Source: a virus. From it: 22,343 bases of DNA. Below, piece by piece: positions 1-4,944 of the stretch (the stretch's first letter is position 1; the number at the start of each line of letters is the position of its first letter). The stretch covers positions 1-22,343 of the IMG/VR virus record IMGVR_UViG_3300020200_001516; one strand, given 5' to 3'. The translations under genes were made by a program, and so were the position numbers. Under the pieces are notes generated by a model. The model was given only the letters and a program-made list of their open reading frames with translations, made no database searches and was not told the origin of the DNA.

Positions 1-427
1 TCCAAGGACGCATACCCAGACGGTAGGAGAGTTCCCACTCACGACCCATATAAGCATAGATGCCGATGAGGAAGTGGAAGATCACCAGTTGGAAAGGTCC
101 ACCGTTGTATAGCCACTCATCCAGAGAGGCAGCTTCCCAGATGGGATAGAAGTGAAGTCCAATCGCGTTGGAAGACGGAATCACAGCACCAGAGATGATG
201 TTGTTACCGTACAGAAGAGAACCAGCGACTGGTTCACGGATACCATCGATGTCCACGGGAGGAGCAGCGATAAATGCAACGATGAAGCAAATTGTTGCGG
301 CAAGCAGAGTAGGAATCATCAGAACGCCGAACCAACCCACATAGAGACGGTTTTCGGTGCTGGTGATCCAACTGCAGAATTGATCCCAAGTATTCAGTTG
401 TCTTTGTTGTGCAATAGTAGCAGTCAT
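1..427 (-). CDS. psbA: Photosystem II D1 protein, 5' part (gene runs off the left edge)
   Basis: D1 is the photosystem II reaction-centre core subunit that turns over fastest under light. Phage copies replace host D1 so that photosynthesis continues during infection (established for cyanophages). Reading the minus strand from the ATG at 427 gives about 142 codons with no stop before the window edge. Recognisable D1 segments follow in order: [20 protein letters not shown], then [20 protein letters not shown], then [20 protein letters not shown], and finally [16 protein letters not shown] at the edge, where the second transmembrane helix would follow. The visible part is uninterrupted: no intron or frameshift. 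Codon use is host-like (many CTG, GGT and ATC codons), unlike the AT-rich halogenase upstream. A leader of about 160 bases separates it from the hybrid promoter at 590-623. The identity is very secure; the 3' two-thirds lies outside the window. Confidence 0.98.
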   Translation of the reverse strand, partial: MTATIAQQRQLNTWDQFCSWITSTENRLYVGWFGVLMIPTLLAATICFIVAFIAAPPVDIDGIREPVAGSLLYGNNIISGAVIPSSNAIGLHFYPIWEAASLDEWLYNGGPFQLVIFHFLIGIYAYMGREWELSYRLGMRPW

Positions 428-589
428 TTGTTTGAAAAGTTAGTAAGACCATCAGGGAAATGGTGGTTCGTACTATGCTCCCCCCACCCTCAAGGGGGAT
501 ATGAGAGACGTTCTTAGACACCCATAGGTCTCGGTTAGCGGGTGTGTACAATGTTAGGAAATCCTTAAATCCCTTTACATTTGTTTACC

Positions 590-623
590 TATTTATCATA
601 CTACAATTTTGTCGCCATGGCAA
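590..623 (-). promoter_or_regulatory. psbA promoter: sigma70-like -35/-10 fused to a T4-type late motif
   Basis: On the minus strand the sequence reads TTGCCA (618-623), a 17-base spacer, then TATGAT (595-600), running straight into GATAAATA (590-597). The hexamers match the sigma70 consensus at 5/6 each. GATAAATA fits the NATAAATA late motif of T4-like cyanophages. The -35 begins one base after the halogenase stop codon. The leader down to the psbA ATG is about 160 bases and contains one weak 6-bp C/G-rich hairpin (479-499) with no other visible gene. The presence of both promoter types on the same bases is read directly; use both early and late is inferred. Confidence 0.75.
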
Positions 624-624
624 G

Positions 625-2112
625 TCAGATAAAAACCTTCTCGTCCCTTACCAGTTCAACGTAATCTAAATGATGCATAGTCTCAGCTTCTCGTTCTCTC
701 AAAAGAAAAGGAACTTCTGTAGTGTAAGTTTCCCAAGAAACGTTTCTTCCGGCCAATGTCTGTTGGAAAATGTAGGGAGGCAATCCATAATAATCCCAGT
801 ACTCTTTACTATGGAGATGCGAATAGATGTCATCATAGTGATCAGATTCCAGTGATGTATAATCTCTCCAAAATTTAGTATCTCTTCTATGACAATTTTT
901 ATACTGAGCAAATACAAAAGAAGACCAGAATTCATAAAATACGGATACCTTTCTATTCTGTCTTTTTATAATACTATTCCATTCATGATTTGGATTATGA
1001 ACTCCATTCATAATGTGTTTTCTATTAGGATACTCATCCAAATATTCCAAAAGATCCAATATGTTCATAGAAGTAACTGATAATCCTGGTGCATCCAAAG
1101 GTTCCATAAATCCATTTGCCATACCAATGGTAATACTATTGGGTTTAAGAGTGTGAGCACTATACCTAGGAATAAAATCAACTACATTAGGCACAATACT
1201 AGGATCTCCAATATCATTCACAAATTCTTTGATGGCATCTTCATCAGAAATGTACTTTGTACTAAAGACATACCCAGTACCAATCCTAGAATAAGTTGGT
1301 GTTATCCACCTCCACCCACAGTTCATTGTCTTTGCAACTGTATATGGGTGGAATTGTTTTTTCTTATCGGAAAACTCTAGTGGATAAAAAAGAGCTCTGT
1401 CCGTTAATAGTCTATCTGATAATGAAATGTATTTTTCCTTAAATACTTTCTCATTAATATCAGAACCACCAGTAGAATTAATGTAAAAATCTGCGGTTAA
1501 TTCTACACCAGATTCTAAAATTACTTTGGATATGACTTCAATATTATTTTCTATTTTAAACTGACAGTCAACAACAGTATCGACAATAAAATTTATCTTT
1601 GAATTTTTTTTATGAAGGTTGGTAATGTAAGAGATATATTTTCCAGCATCAAAGTGCCAGGAGGTTGGATAATCCGTATCCTGATACAATTTTCTATCTA
1701 ATACGACATGATGTTTTTCTGCATATTCAAACATCTTCTTAGCACAGATGTCATGAACATGAATATTTTTTGGCAAATTACCAAGAATTAAATTGTAGTC
1801 CCACAAACTTATTCCATTGGTTTCTGTTTGCCATCTAGATTTGAAATAATTTATCCATCCCTTTCCAAGATTCCAATTCTCATAATACACACCATATTTG
1901 AGAGCCCCATCAATCTCCCTTACCATTTCGGAGTAATCTTCTACAAAAATTCTATTTGTTTCTTCAAAATTTAATGTAGTAGACTCCCCTACTCCTATAG
2001 TAGGTATTCGTGACGATCCAATCAGAGTTACCTTTGTTACATATTCTCTGGATGCAAACACTCCTGCGGCCATTAGTCCCGCAGTTCCTGTTCCTATAAT
2101 GCATATATGCAT
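625..2112 (-). CDS. prnA: Flavin-dependent tryptophan-halogenase-like protein
   Basis: The 495-residue length is close to the usual 500-540 of PrnA/RebH-type enzymes. These use FADH2, O2 and chloride or bromide to make HOCl, which is passed to a catalytic lysine. Visible motifs in order: the Rossmann FAD site GTGTAG at residues 7-12; the family signature PTIGVGEST at 37-45; a lysine at 72 in a GALKYG context where PrnA has its catalytic Lys79; GWRWITP at 266-272 matching GWxWxIP (I to T); and FMEPL with Glu337 where PrnA has Glu346. So the catalytic set appears intact. The substrate cannot be read; free tryptophan is only the family default. The ATG follows directly after a terminator T-run and has no Shine-Dalgarno. 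Codons are more AT-rich than in psbA, suggesting separate acquisition. It lies between hli and psbA, whose -35 starts just past its stop. Halogenases of this type occur in several cyanomyoviruses. Confidence 0.9.
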   Translation of the reverse strand: MHICIIGTGTAGLMAAGVFASREYVTKVTLIGSSRIPTIGVGESTTLNFEETNRIFVEDYSEMVREIDGALKYGVYYENWNLGKGWINYFKSRWQTETNGISLWDYNLILGNLPKNIHVHDICAKKMFEYAEKHHVVLDRKLYQDTDYPTSWHFDAGKYISYITNLHKKNSKINFIVDTVVDCQFKIENNIEVISKVILESGVELTADFYINSTGGSDINEKVFKEKYISLSDRLLTDRALFYPLEFSDKKKQFHPYTVAKTMNCGWRWITPTYSRIGTGYVFSTKYISDEDAIKEFVNDIGDPSIVPNVVDFIPRYSAHTLKPNSITIGMANGFMEPLDAPGLSVTSMNILDLLEYLDEYPNRKHIMNGVHNPNHEWNSIIKRQNRKVSVFYEFWSSFVFAQYKNCHRRDTKFWRDYTSLESDHYDDIYSHLHSKEYWDYYGLPPYIFQQTLAGRNVSWETYTTEVPFLLREREAETMHHLDYVELVRDEKVFI

Positions 2113-2138
2113 AAAAAAAGAGGGGAGTTTACCCCTCT
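2113..2138 (-). terminator. Rho-independent terminator after hli
   Basis: On the minus strand AGAGGGG (2132-2138) pairs perfectly with CCCCTCT (2119-2125) around the loop TAAACT, followed by a run of seven Ts (2113-2119, sharing one base with the stem). It lies 8 bases past the hli stop and closes the six-gene operon starting at 3504. Its T-run touches the ATG of the halogenase gene at 2112. Confidence 0.9.
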
Positions 2139-2145
2139 ATCTATA

Positions 2146-2265
2146 TCACCACACACCAGGAATAATCTGGCCAGTAGTGAGATAAGTGCCAACAGCAATG
2201 ACGAAACCGAGCATTGCCAGGCGAGCGTTGAGGATTTCTGCCTCAGGGGTGAATCCGAATTTCAT
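2146..2265 (-). CDS. hli: High-light-inducible protein, short single-helix form
   Basis: A 39-residue protein of the Hli/single-helix chlorophyll-binding family. These insert in the thylakoid membrane, bind chlorophyll and carotenoid, and protect photosystems under stress; phage copies are common in cyanophages. It begins MKFGFTPEAEILNARLAMLG: the E(I)LNARLAML segment is the chlorophyll-binding signature (normally ExxNGRxAMxG, here Ala for Gly). A hydrophobic helix and the typical end TTGQIIPGVW follow. A strong Shine-Dalgarno AAGGAG lies at 2274-2279, upstream of ATG 2265. The start overlaps the stop of the preceding gene by 4 bases (ATGA). It is the last gene of the operon and is followed at once by the terminator. 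Confidence 0.95.
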   Translation of the reverse strand: MKFGFTPEAEILNARLAMLGFVIAVGTYLTTGQIIPGVW

Positions 2266-2588
2266 TTTGTTTCTCCTTGATAGGGGTGTTGTTGTTTGAG
2301 TTCAGGATTAGGTTGGGAGAAAACCATAGGACTTCTGGTTTTATTTTTGATGACAATAAAGGCATCGTTCTGATACGTTACAGTTCCAAATGGTTTTGCC
2401 CACTTAGCATTAGCGTCTGGATGAGTTGCGGTTCCTGTTGCCGATGCGCCAGCGATTTCTACAGAGAGTTCATCGTCAGCGTCCCATCCAAGTTTTTGAA
2501 GAGCAAGGGCAAATTGTCCAAGCATATCGGAGGTGCGAGTGGGTCTGGGGGACATCACTCTTTCCTCTGGTTCAAGATTTCCAATCAT
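2262..2588 (-). CDS. Hypothetical 108-residue protein in the hli operon
   Basis: I do not recognise a family. The protein is soluble-looking: a charged N-terminus (EPEERVMSPRPTR), a central acidic stretch around residues 36-45 (WDADDELSVEI), then Thr/Ala-rich and beta-like segments and a polar, Gln/Pro-rich C-terminus. There is no signal peptide or membrane segment. It shares one base with the stop of the gene before it (TGATG at 2588) and its own stop overlaps the hli start (ATGA), so it is almost surely translated by coupling within the operon. A role linked to photosynthesis or light stress is suggested only by position. Confidence 0.75.
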   Translation of the reverse strand: MIGNLEPEERVMSPRPTRTSDMLGQFALALQKLGWDADDELSVEIAGASATGTATHPDANAKWAKPFGTVTYQNDAFIVIKNKTRSPMVFSQPNPELKQQHPYQGETK

Positions 2589-2884
2589 CAGTAATCATCT
2601 CCATACTTTAGTCCAGATTCGGCATTCATTAATTCTACCGTAGTCTGGTATCCATTTGCGACGGTGAGGTCATGGGTTTTTCCAATGTCATACACTGCTG
2701 CAACGTCGTAGACGGGCGCGGTAATCCAAGAAAATCCCTTGCCGAATGTATTATCAGGATTGACGACGTACCAATGACAAGCAGTGTCAGGTACGGCAAC
2801 CGAACATTTTTTCCAATCATTATCCCATTGTGGTACTTGGACAAATTGTAACACAGCAAATAAAAGTGCAAAAATGTGTGTCAT
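2588..2884 (-). CDS. Small putatively exported protein in the hli operon
   Basis: A 98-residue protein of unknown function. Residues about 4-15 (IFALLFAVLQFV) form a short hydrophobic core that looks like a cleavable signal peptide or membrane anchor. The rest is Trp/Tyr- and Asp-rich (PQWDNDWKKC, SWITAPVYDVAAVYDIG) and beta-like, with two cysteines (residues 27 and 36) that could form a disulphide. It would act in the periplasm, thylakoid lumen or membrane if exported. The gene lies 8 bases after its upstream neighbour and is coupled (TGATG) to the 108-residue gene downstream. No strong Shine-Dalgarno is seen. Export and lumen location are inferences. Confidence 0.75.
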   Translation of the reverse strand: MTHIFALLFAVLQFVQVPQWDNDWKKCSVAVPDTACHWYVVNPDNTFGKGFSWITAPVYDVAAVYDIGKTHDLTVANGYQTTVELMNAESGLKYGDDY

Positions 2885-2892
2885 GGTAGTTC

Positions 2893-3210
2893 TTAAAATT
2901 TTTTATTGTGAATCCCAGCCCCAGACATCCACCCATCTTGGAAGTTTTCAGAACCCCCAAGAGAAGGAAGTGGATTTAAAGAGATCGTAGTTGCAACATT
3001 TTTAGTTGCAATTTCATAGATAATTTGATGAATATTTTCTGGTTCCCTAGATTTGGGTTCGAAAAATTCTGCCAAAATTTGATTATCTAATTCTGCTTGT
3101 TGTCTTGCTTTTTTAAAAGCAAAAGATTTTTCTGTTTCTGGAGCAGGACCAAACCAAGGATCATCCTTTAACATTTCTGGAGCAGGAATTCCAATGTAAG
3201 TAAGTACCAT
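2893..3210 (-). CDS. Hypothetical 105-residue protein in the hli operon
   Basis: Family not recognised. A TTG at 3225 would give a longer frame, but the ATG at 3210 sits in TGATG, sharing one base with the stop of the 28-residue reading frame upstream. That is the same coupling seen at 2588, so I prefer it. The protein begins MVLTYIGIPAPEMLKDDPWF, then has a charged helical middle (KKARQQAELDNQILAEFFEP) and a Gly/Ser-rich C-terminus. No signal peptide. Its N-terminus coincides with the end of a possible internal promoter unit (3274-3302), so it may be expressed both with hli and separately. Function unknown. Confidence 0.7.
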   Translation of the reverse strand: MVLTYIGIPAPEMLKDDPWFGPAPETEKSFAFKKARQQAELDNQILAEFFEPKSREPENIHQIIYEIATKNVATTISLNPLPSLGGSENFQDGWMSGAGIHNKKF

Positions 3211-3296
3211 CAATAAGTCTCGCAAACCTTTTCTACTGATGCTGTCAACAAAACGAAGAAAGCAATACTAGTAATTGTAAAGATAATTTGTGCCAT
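3210..3296 (-). CDS. Candidate 28-residue single-helix membrane protein
   Basis: A short frame, ATG 3296 to TGA 3210: MAQIIFTITSIAFFVLLTAS followed by VEKVCETY. It is one predicted transmembrane helix (residues 4-20) with a short charged tail. That is the size and style of small photosystem or cytochrome b6f subunits, though I could not match it to PsbI, PsbM, PsbT, PetL, PetN, PsaI, PsaJ or PsaM. Support: it lies exactly between hli and the next gene (13-base gap before it) and ends in TGATG coupling. Against: no Shine-Dalgarno, and a promoter-like TTGACA/TACAAT pair overlaps its start, which could by itself constrain the bases. Plausible, not proven. Confidence 0.5.
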   Translation of the reverse strand: MAQIIFTITSIAFFVLLTASVEKVCETY

Positions 3297-3302
3297 TGTC
3301 AA
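3274..3302 (-). promoter_or_regulatory. Possible internal sigma70 promoter in the hli operon
   Basis: Minus-strand TTGACA (3297-3302), a 17-base spacer, then TACAAT (3274-3279; 5/6). The start codon of the 28-residue frame follows the -35 directly, so a transcript from here would begin inside that frame and serve the 105-residue gene and those after it. Good hexamers and ideal spacing, but chance is possible in AT-rich DNA. Confidence 0.45.
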
Positions 3303-3309
3303 TCACTTA

Positions 3310-3504
3310 TCAGAAGATTCCGAAGAAGAACTTGTCAGTGAGAGCATAAGAAATGAACCCAGCAATAATGCCGACCATAGCCCAGCGTCCATTAACTTTC
3401 TCCTTTACTTGATTGGGGGAATCCATACCGTAGTTTTCGTAGTACATAGTAGGCTCAGTCGCCCACATGTTTTGTTGACCACGCTCATTTGTTGTTACAG
3501 TCAT
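3310..3504 (-). CDS. hli: High-light-inducible protein, longer form
   Basis: A 64-residue Hli protein when started at the ATG at 3504. The open frame reaches 3555, but that part lies over the promoter -10 (3532-3537), so the longer start is excluded if that promoter is used. The N-terminal 35 residues are polar. Then the signature EKVNGRWAMVGIIAGFISYA (ExxNGRxAMxG, intact) begins a single chlorophyll-binding membrane helix, ending TDKFFFGIF. It should bind chlorophyll/carotenoid in the thylakoid and protect photosystem II. First gene of an operon whose last gene is another hli. The leader is about 20 bases and has no clear Shine-Dalgarno. Confidence 0.93.
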   Translation of the reverse strand: MTVTTNERGQQNMWATEPTMYYENYGMDSPNQVKEKVNGRWAMVGIIAGFISYALTDKFFFGIF

Positions 3505-3531
3505 TGTAGTTTTATTACAGATTGTTACGTA

Positions 3532-3560
3532 ATTATATAGGAAAAGTAAAGGCATGTCAA
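3532..3560 (-). promoter_or_regulatory. Perfect-consensus sigma70 promoter of the hli operon
   Basis: Minus strand: TTGACA (3555-3560), exactly 17 bases, TATAAT (3532-3537). Both hexamers and the spacing match the sigma70 consensus fully, as expected for an early promoter read by host RNA polymerase. Predicted start of RNA is near 3525, about 20 bases before the hli ATG at 3504. There is no late motif here, unlike the psbA and beta-barrel promoters. Confidence 0.9.
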
Positions 3561-3568
3561 GCGTCTAT

Positions 3569-3584
3569 GTTAGAGAACTCTAAC
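3569..3584 (-). repeat. Perfect inverted repeat between a stop codon and the hli promoter
   Basis: GTTAGA and TCTAAC arms, 6 bp each, separated by 4 bases. It abuts the stop codon of the 55-residue gene (3585) and ends 8 bases before the -35. There is no T-run after it, so it is not a classical terminator; it could be an mRNA 3' end or an operator. Confidence 0.55.
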
Positions 3585-3752
3585 TCAGTAGTTGTATTCT
3601 TGTATTTTATCTAACACTTTATTCAGATAATAGTGGGCCAACCATTTTGGATCGTGTCCTTCAGATTTATTCATCCACTGATTATCTAAGTCCAATTTAA
3701 GTTTGAGAACTTCATATTTTATAGCTTCTTTAGTCAGTTGACCTCTAGGCAT
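3585..3752 (-). CDS. Conserved-looking 55-residue protein
   Basis: ATG 3752 to TGA 3585. It begins MPRGQLTKEAIKYEVLKLKL and continues with DLDNQWMNKS, then a Trp- and Tyr-containing segment (DPKWLAHYYLNKVLDKIQEY). It is a small, charged, mostly helical protein, probably two helices, with no membrane segment. Function unknown; small charged helical proteins of this kind are often early-expressed in cyanophages, but that is inference. It lies 25 bases after the 2OG-oxygenase gene and before the inverted repeat. The Shine-Dalgarno is weak (AGAAG about 13 bases upstream). Confidence 0.75.
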   Translation of the reverse strand: MPRGQLTKEAIKYEVLKLKLDLDNQWMNKSEGHDPKWLAHYYLNKVLDKIQEYNY

Positions 3753-3777
3753 AATGAGTAATTTAATCTTCTATTAT

Positions 3778-4341
3778 CTATGATTCATCATAGGAATACC
3801 ACCCAGTTGCTAGGTACTTTGATGTGGTTTCACTGACTTGACTTTTGTGAGTGTGTGTCCAATAAGCAGGCCATATCACAATTCTTCCGGCTTTTGCTTC
3901 ACATGTAAAATTTTGCTCCATAAACATCGTCCCACCATCAGGAACATCATTCAAATATATCATCCACACCAACACTCTTTTTGAACTGCGGCCCTCGGGG
4001 GAACTATTTTCGCAGTGCCATATTTTAAATCCGCCGCCAGGGAGATATTTTTGTATATTATAGCTGTGAAAAACAGACCATCTACACGTCAACAGGTCAA
4101 TTGATGGATGAATTTTTTTATATTCTTTAGTATGTTCTTCAAGAACGTCAAGTATAATTTCATCTACAGCATCCTTGTCTTCAAACTTTTTATACCAATC
4201 AAAGGAATCTTTTGCTTCGGGGGAATACCCGATTGTCGTAATTCCTCTATACTGCTTTTTTTTATTAATTTCAAAAAATTTTATGCATCTCTCACAGTTA
4301 AGTTGAGACATTGCATTATCTCTAATATAGATGAACTCCAT
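3778..4341 (-). CDS. 2OG/Fe(II) oxygenase, prolyl-4-hydroxylase-like fold
   Basis: A 187-residue protein of the family that couples oxidation of 2-oxoglutarate to hydroxylation of a protein or small molecule. The core is the double-stranded beta-helix stretch RVLVWMIYLNDVPDGGTMF followed by AKAGRIVIWPAYWTHTHKSQ and TSKYLATGWY. Iron ligands would be His109, Glu111 and His163 (or His165). The usual HxD is HxE here (WHCEN), as in the paralogue at 15423-16040. Lys166 or Lys175 could hold the 2OG carboxylate. Start chosen at ATG 4341 with a weak GAGA upstream. It follows the terminator of the beta-barrel gene with no strong promoter seen. The substrate cannot be deduced. Confidence 0.85.
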   Translation of the reverse strand: MEFIYIRDNAMSQLNCERCIKFFEINKKKQYRGITTIGYSPEAKDSFDWYKKFEDKDAVDEIILDVLEEHTKEYKKIHPSIDLLTCRWSVFHSYNIQKYLPGGGFKIWHCENSSPEGRSSKRVLVWMIYLNDVPDGGTMFMEQNFTCEAKAGRIVIWPAYWTHTHKSQVSETTSKYLATGWYSYDES

Positions 4342-4374
4342 TTAATCTCAAATGATCTTTAATATCTAGGTACT

Positions 4375-4400
4375 AAAAAAGGGGTTGTTTGTCAACCCCC
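4375..4400 (-). terminator. Rho-independent terminator of the beta-barrel gene
   Basis: Minus strand: GGGGTTG (4393-4399) pairs perfectly with CAACCCC (4381-4387) over a 5-base loop, followed by six Ts (4375-4380). It lies about 25 bases past the stop of the gene ending at 4425. Confidence 0.92.
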
Positions 4401-4424
4401 ATCTATTATCTTATGAGTGAGTTA

Positions 4425-4784
4425 TCAGAAGGAATACTTCACACCTGCTTTCACATTACTGGTCAGTTTATCACCAGTCAGGAAGTAGTATTCACCGTAG
4501 ACGCTAACACGTTCTGCAGCAGCAACGGTAGCACCAACCTTACCAGACACTTTAGTCTTTGCACTACCACCATCGGGAGTGAGCAGAGCAGGACCAACTT
4601 GAGCATAACCACTAACGGTATCGCTCAGAGCAAAATCATAACCAACGTGTGCTTCGGTGACTGTGCCAGTGTAGTTAGAGCCAGTAAGACCAGCATTAGC
4701 TTCTACATTTACATAAGGGCCAGCGAACGCAGCGGTGGCAAGGAAAGGTGCAGCTGCAACAGCTGCGATTGCGGATTTAAACAT
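4425..4784 (-). CDS. Exported outer-membrane-type beta-barrel protein
   Basis: A 119-residue protein with a classical Sec signal peptide: MFKSAIAAVAAAPFLATAAF, then A, with cleavage expected after AFA (residue 21). The mature part is alternating beta strands (GPYVNVEANAG, EAHVGYDFALS, SGYAQVGPALL, VSGKVGATVAA, VSVYGEYYFLT, NVKAGVKYSF) and ends in Phe, the usual last residue recognised for outer-membrane insertion. About eight strands fit a small OmpA/OmpX-like barrel. The protein would act in the host cell envelope. Its job is unknown (surface exclusion, receptor masking or permeability are guesses). The start has an AGAGG Shine-Dalgarno. It forms its own unit: hybrid promoter at 4893-4926, about 110-base structured leader, terminator at 4375-4400. 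Similar proteins occur in other cyanophages as I recall; not checked. Confidence 0.82.
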   Translation of the reverse strand: MFKSAIAAVAAAPFLATAAFAGPYVNVEANAGLTGSNYTGTVTEAHVGYDFALSDTVSGYAQVGPALLTPDGGSAKTKVSGKVGATVAAAERVSVYGEYYFLTGDKLTSNVKAGVKYSF

Positions 4785-4804
4785 AATTGTACCTCTAAGT
4801 TTCT

Positions 4805-4847
4805 CGCAGAGTTTTACCTGCGGATGTAAGGAGTTTCGACAAACTCC
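4805..4847 (-). promoter_or_regulatory. Two stem-loops in the leader of the beta-barrel gene
   Basis: In the transcribed strand, GGAGTTT (4841-4847) pairs perfectly with AAACTCC (4830-4836) around a 4-base loop. CGCAG (4818-4822) pairs with CTGCG (4805-4809) around 8 bases. The second ends about 10 bases before the AGAGG ribosome site. The pairing is seen; control of translation or mRNA stability is inferred. Confidence 0.5.
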
Positions 4848-4892
4848 GTGTTCAGTGAGTCAACGAGTAATTGAGGTATCATCACTTGAATG

Positions 4893-4926
4893 TATTTATT
4901 GTAACATATTACTATGATTATGTCAA
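4893..4926 (-). promoter_or_regulatory. Promoter of the beta-barrel gene: sigma70 plus late motif fused
   Basis: Minus strand: TTGACA (4921-4926), 17-base spacer, TACAAT (4898-4903; 5/6), overlapping AATAAATA (4893-4900), a T4-type late motif. The -35 lies about 20 bases beyond the stop of the glycan operon's last gene (4945), with no terminator between them, so read-through may also contribute. Confidence 0.78.
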
Positions 4927-4944
4927 CTAAAATTTTGTTAAGAT

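Noticed and set aside
1-427. Group I intron or homing endonuclease in psbA, as known in some cyanophages
   Set aside because: The visible 142 codons are continuous; nothing of the kind lies within the window.
479-499. C/G hairpin in the psbA leader as a terminator or antisense RNA
   Set aside because: Only 6 bp with a 9-base loop and no T-run on either strand; no promoter on the plus strand.
152-517. Plus-strand open frame of 121 codons opposite psbA
   Set aside because: It lies antisense to the unmistakable D1 coding frame and its leader and has no protein-like pattern or ribosome site.
234-551. Minus-strand frame of 105 codons overlapping psbA in another frame
   Set aside because: It shares DNA with the D1 frame, starts at TTG, and its composition is not protein-like. 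A small leader peptide cannot be excluded but has no support.
4367-4395. TTGACA inside the loop side of the beta-barrel terminator as a promoter for the oxygenase at 3778
   Set aside because: At 17 bases the -10 would be TACCTA (2/6) and no other spacing is good; the TTGACA is explained by the terminator stem and loop.
4389-4829. Plus-strand frame of 146 codons opposite the beta-barrel gene
   Set aside because: The minus strand has signal peptide, ribosome site, promoter and terminator; the plus frame crosses the terminator and has none.
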